From positions 2,969,419 through 3,033,418 of the forward strand of contig CM030939.1 of NCBI GenBank assembly GCA_018136815.1: a DNA stretch of 64,000 bases. The letters are read 5' to 3'. Position 1 is the first letter of the stretch; each line of letters opens with the position of its first letter. The DNA comes from Isochrysis galbana (Eukaryota > Haptophyta > Isochrysidales > Isochrysidaceae). The notes under the pieces were generated by a model. It had not been told where the DNA came from, made no database searches, and saw only the letters and a list, made by a program, of their open reading frames with translations. Positions 12,101 to 20,004 of this stretch are shown here, piece by piece. The translations under genes were made by a program, and so were the position numbers.

Positions 12101-15100
12101 CGCCGCCGCCATCACCGCCGCCGCCGTCCCCACCACCACCCTCTCCTCCTCCACCGTCGCCGCCGCCACCCTCGCCTCCCCCTCCCTCCCCCCCGCCGCC
12201 CTCGCCGCCGCCGCCCTCCCCACCTCCGCCCTCACCCCCACCTCCGTCGCCCCCGCCACCATCGCCGCCACCTCCGTCACCGCCGCCGCCATCGCCACCG
12301 CCACCGTCGCCACCGCCACCCTCTCCACCGCCGCCGTCCCCGCCACCTCCCTCCCCGCCACCGCCATCTCCTCCTCCGCCATCTCCTCCCCCACCCTCTC
12401 CGCCGCCCCCATCGCCGCCTCCTCCCTCTCCGCCTCCGCCCTCTCCGCCACCGCCATCGCCCCCCCCGCCATCGCCCCCTCCGCCCTCTCCACCCCCTCC
12501 CTCGCCGCCGCCACCATCCCCGCCACCACCCTCACCCCCACCTCCGTCGCCACCTCCGCCATCTCCACCGCCGCCGTCGCCGCCTCCACCATCGCCGCCG
12601 CCGCCATCGCCCCCGCCTCCATCGCCGCCGCCCCCTTCGCCGCCGCCCCCCTCCCCACCACCACCATCGCCGCCGCCACCGTCACCACCGCCGCCGTCGC
12701 CACCGCCGCCGTCGCCACCGCCGCCGTCGCCACCCCCACCCTCTCCACCCCCTCCATCGCCGCCGCCGCCATCGCCGCCGCCGCCCTCACCACCGCCGCC
12801 GTCGCCGCCACCGCCCTCTCCACCGCCGCCATCGCCGCCCCCTCCGTCTCCACCGCCACCGTCGCCGCCACCACCCTCTCCACCGCCGCCGTCCCCGCCA
12901 CCTCCCTCCCCGCCACCGCCATCTCCTCCTCCGCCATCTCCTCCCCCACCCTCTCCGCCGCCCCCGTCGCCGCCTCCTCCCTCTCCGCCTCCGCCCTCTC
13001 CGCCACCGCCATCACCCCCCCCGCCATCGCCCCCTCCGCCCTCTCCACCCCCTCCCTCGCCACCTCCACCATCGCCGCCGCCACCATCGCCGCCACCGCC
13101 TTCGCCGCCACCGCCTTCTCCACCCCCTCCATCGCCACCGCCTCCATCGCCGCCGCCGCCGTCGCCGCCTCCTCCCTCGCCGCCACCACCCTCGCCGCCA
13201 CCGCCGTCACCACCTCCACCCTCGCCGCCACCACCCTCGCCCCCACCTCCATCGCCTCCACCGCCATCGCCGCCACCTCCGTCGCCGCCTCCCCCATCGC
13301 CGCCACCGCCTTCGCCTCCGCCGCCCTCGCCACCGCCACCGTCGCCGCCGCCACCGTCGCCGCCACCACCGTCACCGCCGCCCCCATCGCCCCCGCCCCC
13401 GTCACCGCCGCCGCCATCGCCGCCGCCGCCATCGCCACCTCCACCCTCGCCGCCACCGCCATCGCCGCCACCACCCTCGCCACCGCCGCCATCACCGCCG
13501 CCGCCATCGCCGCCGCCGCCATCGCCGCCGCCGCCATCGCCGCCGCCTCCGTCGCCACCACCCCCATCGCCACCACCCCCATCGCCACCACCGCCATCAC
13601 CGCCGCCACCCTCACCACCGCCGCCCTCACCACCACCGCCATCGCCGCCCCCTTCTCCACCCCCACCATCGCCACCGCCGCCCTCGCCGCCACCTCCCTC
13701 GCCACCGCCGCCCTCGCCACCACCGCCATCTCCTCCTCCACCCTCTCCACCTCCGCCCTCGCCGCCGCCTCCCTCCCCACCCCCACCTTCTCCTCCACCG
13801 CCCTCTCCGCCTCCACCATCACCGCCACCACCATCACCGCCGCCACCCTCGCCGCCGCCGCCTTCGCCACCGCCACCCTCGCCGCCGCCGCCCTCGCCGC
13901 CGCCGCCCTCGCCGCCTCCTTTGCCTCCTCCGCCCTCGCCTCCCCCGCCCTCGCCTCCCCCGCCGTCCCCGCCTCCCTCACCACCACCACCCTCGCCTCC
14001 ACCATCCCCCCCTCCCTCGCCGCCTCCACCTTCGCCGCCGCCCTCGCCACCTCCTTCGCCGCCGCCGCCATCGCCGCCGCCATCGCCGCCGCCATCACCG
14101 CCACCGGCGCCGCCGCCACCCTCGCCACCGCCCTCGCCACCGCCCTCCCCGCCACCGCCATCGCCGCCACCCTCCCCTCCGCCACCATCACCGCCTCCAC
14201 CCTCGCCGCCGCCTTCTCCGCCGCCTGCCCCTCCGCCGCCCTCCCCACCACCGAATCCCCCACCCCCTCCTGGCGGTTGCACTGATCCCCGAGCTCTCAA
14301 CTACCAGCCGTACGCGCGCGTGGACGACGGCAGCTGCCTCGTCGGCGGGTGTACAGACAGCCGCCTCTCCGAATACGACCCCCACGCGACGTATAGTGAT
14401 GGTTCATGCTTCGAAGTTCCAGGGTGCACCGACTCGGAAGCGGCCAATTATCGCTCGGCAGCGAATGTTGATGATGGGAGCTGTCTTTATACTGGCTGCA
14501 CCGACCCGAGCATGCTGAACTACGATGAGCGTGCCATGTACCGTAGCGAGTGCATCACCATCATCCCGGGATGCACTAAGTCGGACGCTCTCAACTATTT
14601 CGCGAGCGCCAACAAGGACGACGGCTCCTGCATGGTTCCCGGGTGTACCGATTCGAACGCACCAAATTTCAACATCAACGCCACCTTTGACAAAGGCGAC
14701 TGCGCGCACTATGTTACTGGTTGCACTGACTCACGGGCGGTAAATTATCGACCACTCGCCCAAGCCGACGATGGAAGCTGCATTCTTGTGCCATCGCCGC
14801 CCTTACCACCGTCGATGCCGCCTTTGCCTCCGCACTCGCCCGCTCCCGCGTGTGACGGATTTGCGGTCACGATCTATGCAAACGTCGAGACAGGCACCAA
14901 CTTCACCTTGCAAATCCGGCCGGCAGTATGGGTCGATAGTCGAAGGGTGGCGGTGTCCACCACTCGAGACGACGTGCTACTTATGCTTCGCGATGGCCCG
15001 GTCATGCGAATCAGCGATTCAGGAGGCGTACTGCTACTCCAGCTACAAGGTGGGAACGCAGGCGGCGTCATTAACCTCGAGGGAACCAAGGCGCACTCGA

Positions 15101-17670
15101 GGCTTTGGCCCACTGAAGATGAGTTCTATATCGACTGTGAATGGGCGCCACCGTCGCCCCCGCCATCACCTCCCGCTCCGCCAGACCGCCCTCCACCGTC
15201 ACCTGATGCACCTCCCATCATTCACTCGTTCAACATGTACGTACAACTGTCCAACGTAGATTCCAGCACAAACTTCAGCACCGTCACCAAGGGCGTGAGC
15301 TCCGCGTTGGCAGGTGAGCTTGACGATGAGCTTCTGACCTTTTCTGCAACTGTCGAACAAAATGTCACCTTCACATTCAACAGAAACGGTAGCTGGACCG
15401 ACTCCGAACTCGATCAACTCGAGGCCGATGTGCTCAATGCCTCATGCGCAAAGGTCATTTCGGCGAGCGGCACCTGCTCGATTACCCGTCAGGAGATAGG
15501 CACGGGTCGACGTCGGCTGAGCGACGATTTTGCAACGTTCGTTGTCAGAACGATTGGCCTGGTTGCGCCGTCGAGTCTTGCCCCTGGTGCTTTCGCCGCT
15601 GCCGTTGCTGAAGTGCGCGACGCCCGTATTGTGGCCGCCGTTGAAGTACGTGGTGCTCCCGTGAGCGCTGAGGGGCCCAGTACCATCTTGAAGGGTGCAG
15701 TGCGCCACACCATGGTGGACATGGGGCTGATTGCCTCGCTTGACGTTGATCGCGTCGTCGTCGGCCGTATTGTTCTACCTCCTGCGCCCCCACCAAGCCC
15801 TCCATTGCCTCCTGCTCCTCCCTTTGGCGTCCGAGGATGCGACGATCCGTCGGCGCTCAACTACGAGAGCGACGTGACCATTCCTGAGCGCGCGTCGTGC
15901 AAATACACCGTCACCGCACGGACGGGCTGCATGGCGCCCATGGCGACCAATTACGACGCCGCTGCCGAGAGGGACGATTTCTCTTGCATATTTGTGCTAG
16001 TCGGGTGTAAAGACCCAGTTGCGACCAATTACGCACCCGACGCAACTTACAATGACTTGAGCGCCTGCACATATCGCGATCCTATAGAGGTCTTCGGCTG
16101 TACCATTCCATCCGCTGTAAACTATGATTTCAGTGCAACCGTGGACAACAGGAGCTGCCGCTTCAGCATGCCGGGTTGCACCATCGTTGGCTCGCTCAAT
16201 TACATGTACGACGCGGATATCGACGACGGCTCGTGCATTGTCCGCCTCGATGGCTGCATGGCGCCCCAAGCCGCCAACTACAACTCTACCGCGAACTTTG
16301 ACGATGGAAGCTGCCACAACTTGAGCCCACCGCCGTCGCCCTCACCACCATCGTTGCCGCCGCCACCTCTACCACCGCTCCCGCCATCGCCACCACCGGG
16401 TCCTCCACAGGCGCCACCACCCGCTCCGCCGCCATTTTGCCTATGGGAACGGCAGCTCGAGGCGTGTCAGGGGCTCAGACTCGACCCGACGGCAAGAGGC
16501 CCCACCGAGTGCGCGAGGAAGTGTTGCAACGATGAGCGCTGCGAGGTGTGGCAGTGGCAGGACAGCACCATCAACGGTGTGCCCGGCACGTGCAGTCGGG
16601 GCGTGCCAACCACGTGCGGAACCGGTATTTCCGTCGCGACAGACGGCGGTCGCCGCTCGTCTGCACCACCCCCGCCGTACGGCCCGAGCGCCGATCCGTG
16701 GCCCGGGTCGGGTGCCAACAGCCTTGCTTCAATCAGCACTCAATTGGCCGCCAGCATCGGCGTCTCGACCGGTGTCCTCCTCCTCATCCTCGGTTGCGTC
16801 CTCTACGTTGTGTGGCGTCGCTGCCGACGCTCCGAGAAGGTGCAGCCCATGGCGCTAAGGGCGGGCGCCATCATTGGAGGCGGTAAACCTCCTCTTCCAC
16901 AGCAGCCCGCAGTCACCTCGAAAGTTCGTCGCTCCACCACCACCTGCGTTGTCGCTCCCGTCCCTACGTCAGCACCCTCCGAGCTGCTCACCACCGCTAC
17001 GCCCTCCGCGGAGGCGATCGGTGGATGCACTCCGGGCTCGCCCGTTGACGGCAATCGGTCAGTGCCGCTGCGTCGCCGACGCAACTTCGCACGCGCAGAG
17101 CCAGCGCTCAGTGTAAGCGCAAGCTCCAGCTTAGCATCGAGTCTTACGCCCAGTGTTCAGGTAAGTCCGCGTCGCCTAGTTTCTGAAGCTGACCTCGATT
17201 CGCCGAGGGCCAATGCCTCCATGGTTCGTCGCCAGTCACGGGCAGACGCGCAGCAAATGCGGGTGGAAGAGTTTGACCGCCACTCGGAAGATGACGCTTT
17301 TTTCGTTGCGCCAACTCCCAGGCGCGCCTTCTCCCCGGGGAGACCCGACGTCACCCCCACGCATCCATATACCACCGGGCCGGCGCCATCGCCACTGGGA
17401 CAGGTCGCTGAGGAGCACATTGCGGTCGTTGAGAGCGAGGATGAAGATCTCAAAGTCTTCGGACCAACGGCGGGGCAGGAGTTGGCGCAGCTGAGACCTT
17501 CGAACGAGCGCTCCAAGACTTTCGGGGACTCGGGGCAAGTCGTTGCACCGGAATTGGCCAGCGGCAAGCTCAATTTCGAGCGAGCGAAGAAGGCAAAGCG
17601 CTCGAAAAAGGGAGTTAGTGCTGCCGCAGGCAGGGAGTCCTCGAAGGCAGCCGATGTCCGGGAGTCCTAG
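6118..17670 (+). CDS. giant Ser-Pro4 / Cys-repeat surface glycoprotein
   Basis: A single uninterrupted 3,850-residue frame. I prefer the ATG at 6118 because it opens a signal peptide (MSAVCLLLCLAEWAADG); an in-frame ATG at 5938 adds 60 residues without one. In order: a Pro-rich leader (about 38-220); almost pure SPPPP repeats to about residue 2715; seven 22-24-residue Cys repeats of the form GCTD...NY...A...DDGSC (2719-2888); an unrecognised domain starting CDGFAVTIY (about 2912-3010); a second one with N-glycosylation sites (about 3035-3222); six more Cys repeats (about 3240-3402); a Cys-rich module with KCCNDERCEVWQWQ (about 3441-3512); one TM helix, SIGVSTGVLLLILGCVLYVV (about 3547-3566); and a 280-residue Ser/Arg-rich tail. 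SPPPP tracts are hallmarks of hydroxyproline-rich wall glycoproteins (extensins, pherophorins), where Pro is hydroxylated and O-glycosylated into a rigid polyproline-II rod. I infer a very long extracellular stalk tethered to the membrane, an adhesin, wall linker or sensor. Confidence 0.85.
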   Translation: MSAVCLLLCLAEWAADGLPLAETLHSPRRKLLVLSPLSPPPASPSPSPPNPSPISPDPSPPPPPSPYSPDPSPPPAKPPPSPPPPRMPPSPPPTPPPPSLPPPSPDPSPPPPPSPFSPDPSTPPPSPPPPVPPPSVPPPSRPPPSSPNPSPPPPSPPPPSPSPEPFPPPPPIPSIPEPSPPPPPSPISPDPSPPPLPPPIAPPLPPPSPPPKPPPLPPPPLLPPPSPPPPSPPPPSPPPPSPPPPSPPPPSPPPPSPPPPSPEPSPPPPPSPSQPEPSPPPPPSPSRPEPSPPPPSPPPPSSPPPTQPPPSQPPPSQPPPSLPPSPLPSPPPPSPLPPSPEPSPPPPPSPYSPDPSPPPPSPPPPTLPPPNSPPPLPPLPSPPPPSSPPPSPPPPSPPPPSLPPPSPPPPLPPPPSPPPPSPPPPSPPPPSPQPPSPPPPSPPPPSPPPPSPPPPSPPPSPPPPSPPPPSPPPPSPPPPSPPPPSPPPPSPPPPAPPPPSPPPPSPPPPSLPPPSPPPPSPPPPSPPPPSPPPPSPPPPSPPPPSPPPPSPPPPSPPPPSPPPPSLPPPSPPPPSPPPPSPPPPSPPPPSPPPPSPPPPSPPPPSPPPPSPPPPSPPPPSPPPPSPPPPSPPPPSPPPPSPPPPSPPPPSPPPPSPPPPSPPPPSPPPPSPPPPSPPPPSPPPPSPPPPSPPPPSPPPPSPPPPSPPPPSPPPPSPPPPSPPPPSPPPPSPPPPSPPPPSPPPPSPPPPSPPPPSPPPPSPPPPSPPPPSPPPPSPPPPSPPPPSPPPPSPPPPSPPPPSPPPPSPPPPSPPPPSPPPPSPPPPSPPPPSPPPPSPPPPSPPPPSPPPPSPPPPSPPPPSPPPPSPPPPSPPPPSPPPPSPPPPSPPPPSPPPPSPPPPSPPPPSPPPPSPPPPSPPPPSPPPPSPPPPSPPPPSPPPPSPPPPSPPPPSPPPPSPPPPSPPPPSPPPPSPPPPSPPPPSPPPPSPPPPSPPPPSPPPPSPPPPSPPPPSPPPPSPPPPSPPPPSPPPPSPPPPSPPPPSPPPPSPPPPSPPPPSPPPPSPPPPSPPPPSPPPPSPPPPSPPPPSPPPPSPPPPSPPPPSPPPPSPPPPSPPPPSPPPPSPPPPSPPPPSPPPPSPPPPSPPPPSPPPPSPPPPSPPPPSPPPPSPPPPSPPPPSPPPPSPPPPSPPPPSPPPPSPPPPSPPPPSPPPPSPPPPSPPPPSPPPPSPPPPSPPPPSPPPPSPPPPSPPPPSPPPPSPPPPSPPPPSPPPPSPPPPSPPPPSPPPPSPPPPSPPPPSPPPPSPPPPSPPPPSPPPPSPPPPSPPPPSPPPPSPPPPSPPPPSPPPPSPPPPSPPPPSPPPPSPPPPSPPPPSPPPPSPPPPSPPPPSPPPPSPPPPSPPPPSPPPPSPPPPSPPPPSPPPPSPPPPSPPPPSPPPPSPPPPSPPPPSPPPPSPPPPSPPPPSPPPPSPPPPSPPPPSPPPPSPPPPSPPPPSPPPPSPPPPSPPPPSPPPPSPPPPSPPPPSPPPPSPPPPSPPPPSPPPPSPPPPSPPPPSPPPPSPPPPSPPPPSPPPPSPPPPSPPPPSPPPPSPPPPSPPPPSPPPPSPPPPSPPPPSPPPPSPPPPSPPPPSPPPPSPPPPSPPPPSPPPPSPPPPSPPPPSPPPPSPPPPSPPPPSPPPPSPPPPSPPPPSPPPPSPPPPSPPPPSPPPPSPPPPSPPPPSPPPPFPPPPSPPPPSPPPPSPPPPSPPPPSPPPPSPPPPSPPPPSPPPPSPPPPSPPPSPPPPSPPPPSPPPPSPPPPSPPPPSPPPPSPPPPSPPPPSPPPPSPPPPSPPPPSPPPPSPPPPSPPPPSPPPPSPPPPSPPPPSPPPPSPPPPSPPPPSPPPPSPPPPSPPPPSPPPPSPPPPSPPPPSPPPPSPPPPSPPPPSPPPPSPPPPSPPPPSPPPPSPPPPSPPPPSPPPPSPPPPSPPPPSPPPPSPPPPSPPPPSPPPPSPPPPSPPPPSPPPPSPPPPSPPPPSPPPPSPPPPSPPPPSPPPPSPPPPSPPPPSPPPPSPPPPSPPPPSPPPPSPPPPSPPPPSPPPPSPPPPSPPPPSPPPPSPPPPSPPPPSPPPPSPPPPSPPPPSPPPPSPPPPSPPPPSPPPPSPPPPSPPPPSPPPPSPPPPSPPPPSPPPPSPPPPSPPPPSPPPPSPPPPSPPPPSPPPPSPPPPSPPPPSPPPPSPPPPSPPPPSPPPPSPPPPSPPPPSPPPPSPPPPSPPPPSPPPPSPPPPSPPPPSPPPPSPPPPSPPPPSPPPPSPPPPSPPPPSPPPPSPPPPSPPPPSPPPPSPPPPSPPPPSPPPPSPPPPSPPPPSPPPPSPPPPSPPPPSPPPPSPPPPSPPPPSPPPPSPPPPSPPPPSPPPPSPPPPSPPPPSPPPPSPPPPSPPPPSPPPPSPPPPSPPPPSPPPPSPPPPSPPPPSPPPPSPPPPSPPPPSPPPPSPPPPSPPPPSPPPPSPPPPSPPPPSPPPPSPPPPSPPPPSPPPPSPPPSPPPPSPPPPSPPPPSPPPPSPPPPSPPPPSPPPPSPPPPSPPPPSPPPPSPPPPSPPPPSPPPPSPPPPSPPPPSPPPPSPPPPSPPPLPPPPSPPPPSPPPPSPPPSPPPPSPPPSPPPSPPPPSPPPSPPPSPPPPSPPPSPPPSPPPAPPPPSPPPSPPPSPPPPSPPPSPPPPSPPPPSPPPSPPPAPPPPSPPPNPPPPPGGCTDPRALNYQPYARVDDGSCLVGGCTDSRLSEYDPHATYSDGSCFEVPGCTDSEAANYRSAANVDDGSCLYTGCTDPSMLNYDERAMYRSECITIIPGCTKSDALNYFASANKDDGSCMVPGCTDSNAPNFNINATFDKGDCAHYVTGCTDSRAVNYRPLAQADDGSCILVPSPPLPPSMPPLPPHSPAPACDGFAVTIYANVETGTNFTLQIRPAVWVDSRRVAVSTTRDDVLLMLRDGPVMRISDSGGVLLLQLQGGNAGGVINLEGTKAHSRLWPTEDEFYIDCEWAPPSPPPSPPAPPDRPPPSPDAPPIIHSFNMYVQLSNVDSSTNFSTVTKGVSSALAGELDDELLTFSATVEQNVTFTFNRNGSWTDSELDQLEADVLNASCAKVISASGTCSITRQEIGTGRRRLSDDFATFVVRTIGLVAPSSLAPGAFAAAVAEVRDARIVAAVEVRGAPVSAEGPSTILKGAVRHTMVDMGLIASLDVDRVVVGRIVLPPAPPPSPPLPPAPPFGVRGCDDPSALNYESDVTIPERASCKYTVTARTGCMAPMATNYDAAAERDDFSCIFVLVGCKDPVATNYAPDATYNDLSACTYRDPIEVFGCTIPSAVNYDFSATVDNRSCRFSMPGCTIVGSLNYMYDADIDDGSCIVRLDGCMAPQAANYNSTANFDDGSCHNLSPPPSPSPPSLPPPPLPPLPPSPPPGPPQAPPPAPPPFCLWERQLEACQGLRLDPTARGPTECARKCCNDERCEVWQWQDSTINGVPGTCSRGVPTTCGTGISVATDGGRRSSAPPPPYGPSADPWPGSGANSLASISTQLAASIGVSTGVLLLILGCVLYVVWRRCRRSEKVQPMALRAGAIIGGGKPPLPQQPAVTSKVRRSTTTCVVAPVPTSAPSELLTTATPSAEAIGGCTPGSPVDGNRSVPLRRRRNFARAEPALSVSASSSLASSLTPSVQVSPRRLVSEADLDSPRANASMVRRQSRADAQQMRVEEFDRHSEDDAFFVAPTPRRAFSPGRPDVTPTHPYTTGPAPSPLGQVAEEHIAVVESEDEDLKVFGPTAGQELAQLRPSNERSKTFGDSGQVVAPELASGKLNFERAKKAKRSKKGVSAAAGRESSKAADVRES
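6790..14265 (+). repeat. coding 15-bp minisatellite (about 500 Ser-Pro4 units)
   Basis: The tract encodes about 500 SPPPP units with synonymous drift at nearly every third position but almost no amino-acid change. Rare exceptions are PPPPFPPPP (near 11272), one Ala substitution near 7590, and single-Pro deletions that keep frame. Higher-order duplications are visible: the 240 bp at 9001-9240 is repeated nearly exactly at 9241-9480 and in part at 9766 and 10681; a block at 10892 recurs at 12132; a block at 12330 recurs at 12884. The minus strand is a run of GGNGGNGGNGA and stays open in two frames, which is a by-product of the repeat and not evidence for genes. Confidence 0.9.
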
Positions 17671-17749
17671 TCTGTGCATCTATATTTGAAACAAAAACTT
17701 TTTCAATATTCCTGCTATTGATATTGCTATTGGAAAACTACCCAGAAGA

Positions 17750-18000
17750 CCTATTGTTATAGTTTGACCTATGGAACGTGCCGCTCCCGAGCCCCAGGTG
17801 ACCCTCGCCACTACGCCCCACCTAGGACGCCCCACGCCGCCAGAGGCGGCTCGTCGGAGGGCCTTGTTGTGTCACAACACACCCAGCACCCACGCCCGCG
17901 CGAGCACTGGGACCAAACAGGTTGCCACCATTTCTTTGTGCAACGCATAGGGGGTGTTCGAGACGCCCTCCTACAGTAGGAAACCCCAAGGGCAGTTCAG
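17750..18000 (+). repeat. repeat family C, copy 1 (start of a mobile ORF)
   Basis: It begins CTATTGTTATAGTTTG and contains a short frame opening MERAAPEPQVTLATT that ends after about 60 residues. The inverted copy at 21930-21650 opens MERAATAPEPQATLAT and stops at the same relative place (QVATI). The two copies face each other about 3.6 kb apart. They look like 5' ends of one mobile element family. Confidence 0.7.
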
Positions 18001-18055
18001 CTACCCTCCCCATATCCCATATGGATATGAGCAACTAACTTTATAGTCAGTTGCC

Positions 18056-19276
18056 ATGGAGCGCGCCGCCGCTCCCCTCCTCTCCTTCGGGTCCCCCGCC
18101 GAGGGCGGCCCCCCAGCCCCCATGGAGCAGTCGCTGTCGAAGCGGCCGCGCCCGCCATCAGAGGCCGAGCAGGTGCGCGCGACCCCTGTCGCGCCACACG
18201 GCCCGTGGCCCCGGCCACACTGCGTACAGCAGACATGCTGGCCCCCCCTATGGGGGACAACTGTCTGCAGACTTCAGCAGCTCATGCACAGGTCCACAGG
18301 GCCACTCTCCCCTTGGGCATGCCTTATGGCAGAGGCCCCTACCGCCCTGGCGACGGCTGCGCTGCCAAGGCAGCGCGGCCCGAGACCAGGCGGCCCTTAT
18401 GGGCACAAAATCTTGACAAGACACCTCACAAACACGCACATCACAAAGCTCTGGAACACCAGAGCAGGTCATGCAACAACCGCACTCACCGAACGACCTC
18501 ACAGCTCCCCTCTCTACGCGCTCCAGCAGCCTCCCTTCAAGCCACATCTGACCTTCGCCCGACTCGCCCTCGACACACAGGACCTAGACCAAGAAGTAGA
18601 CGAACAAATGCCCGACTCAGACGCCATTTTTGAACTCTCTTTCCATCAAGAAGGAGACTTGGTACTCAACGACACGGCGGTCTATGCCGCCATTGTCGAA
18701 CTGCTTCTTGAGCTCGAGGGCGTAGACCCTGAGCCCGACTTCTGGGCCCGCTCAAATAGGGGACCATGGCACATTGCAATCAACGAGGACTGCGCACAAC
18801 AATTCCAGGCAAAATATGGTGAGCAAACTAACATCCGCATTCAAGGCACAGACATAGCCGTACGCACCAAAATTGACTCGATTGAAAACAAGATCCACAA
18901 GAAAGGCACCTCGAATCGCAAGGCTCTATACGACGCACTCCAAGACGTCGCGGCACACTTGGTCGTCGAAGCAGAAGGCCTGGCACAAGCATCCCAAATA
19001 ACCCTGAGCATCATCGTCAAGGCGATTGAGAGCAACGGCTTCACATTCCTCAAAGGCAACCCCTGTCAGCTTTCTCTTCCTTGTTTCCTTCCTTCTGTGT
19101 CTTCGCCGCACCCGGCACACGATCATGGCGCAACAGCTATAGCGCGTGAACGCGTGTTGCTATTTATAGCGCATGAGCCGGATATTTTCCTGGATATTTG
19201 GGTAGCTTGGCGGATATTTTGCGGATATTTTTGCTGGATATTTGGGTCCGATTTTTTGGATATTTCTGCCAACCCC
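18056..19276 (+). pseudogene. mobile ORF family X, longest copy, 3'-truncated
   Basis: The frame opens MERAAAPLLSFG, crosses a Pro/His-rich 150 residues, and from about 18570 becomes clearly protein-like: DSDAIFELSFHQEGDLVLND, VYAAIVELLLELEG, GPWHIAINEDCAQQF, IENKIHKKGTSNRKALYDAL, DVAAHLVVEAEGLAQ. The last block is shared with the copy at 48.3-48.8 kb. After FTFLKGN (about 19062) the frame departs from that copy and continues into ATATTT-rich repeat until a stop at 19274, so this copy has lost its 3' part. I recognise no catalytic domain; it may be a structural or DNA-binding ORF of a retroelement. Confidence 0.55.
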
Positions 19277-19517
19277 TAGCAGGCGCGGCTGAAGAGACGA
19301 CTTCGGAGACGCTTATGGGCTGAAGCCCGTCAGCAGAGGAAGAGGAAAGCGGGCAGGCGGGCTTAGAGGGTGCAACCTCAAGTTTGGTTGTTTTTTCGGC
19401 AACTACCCCCACATGTGGACGCTATAAGTTCTACTTGCAGGACCCCCACATTATAGTACAAAAGTGCAGAGCCCAATGGCACGTGGGCCAGGTGCACCGG
19501 CCCAGGCGTCATGAAGT

Positions 19518-19892
19518 ATGAAGACAAATGCATACCTAGGCCCGAGGCAATTCTTGCAAGAAATCCGCACCGACGCGCAGTCCGTGCTACGCGATATTGA
19601 GAGCGGTGTGCAAAGCAAGTCGTACGACGCCAATAAGCTGAACAATCTACTTCAAAAGTATCAGAACGCGGTCCGCGTAGGCAAGTCTCAGTGGTCGACC
19701 GACGAGTTGACGCGCGTGGAAGCGGAGATAACCGCCATTTACAATGCGATAAACGGTGAGTCGTCGAGCTCGGCGCCGGAGGCCAAGCCCGCTTCGGCGT
19801 CCAACCGTGTCGAGCCGCCCCGCTCCGTGCCGCCGCCGGAGGCCAAGGACAATGTCGATGCGCCTGCGCGCGTACCACCAGAAGGTGCCTAG
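19518..19892 (+). CDS. hypothetical helical protein or exon
   Basis: A 124-residue frame with a heptad-like, charged helix region (IRTDAQSVLRDIESGVQ, NKLNNLLQKYQNAVRVG, STDELTRVEAEITAIYNAI) followed by a Pro/Ala/Ser-rich tail. The composition is protein-like and distinct from the repeats around it. It lies between mobile-element pieces and is followed by a block (19967-20000) shared with the 21.9 kb repeat, so it may be an exon of a mobile element rather than a host gene. I do not recognise a family. Confidence 0.35.
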   Translation: MKTNAYLGPRQFLQEIRTDAQSVLRDIESGVQSKSYDANKLNNLLQKYQNAVRVGKSQWSTDELTRVEAEITAIYNAINGESSSSAPEAKPASASNRVEPPRSVPPPEAKDNVDAPARVPPEGA

Positions 19893-20004
19893 GACGGTCA
19901 AGTCTTCGTTGTCTTGTTGGGGGTGGGCGGAGAGAGAGGAATGAGGAAGGGATCGTGGCGCGCTCCATGACCCTATCGTTACACCGATGAACTTAATTAA
20001 TTTG

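Noticed and set aside
6677-14300. Two antisense reading frames of about 2,400-2,500 codons opposite the surface-protein gene
   Set aside because: They arise automatically because the 15-bp repeat has no stop in those phases on the minus strand. They encode only Gly4-Asp/Glu or Ala/Val/Met strings with no domain.
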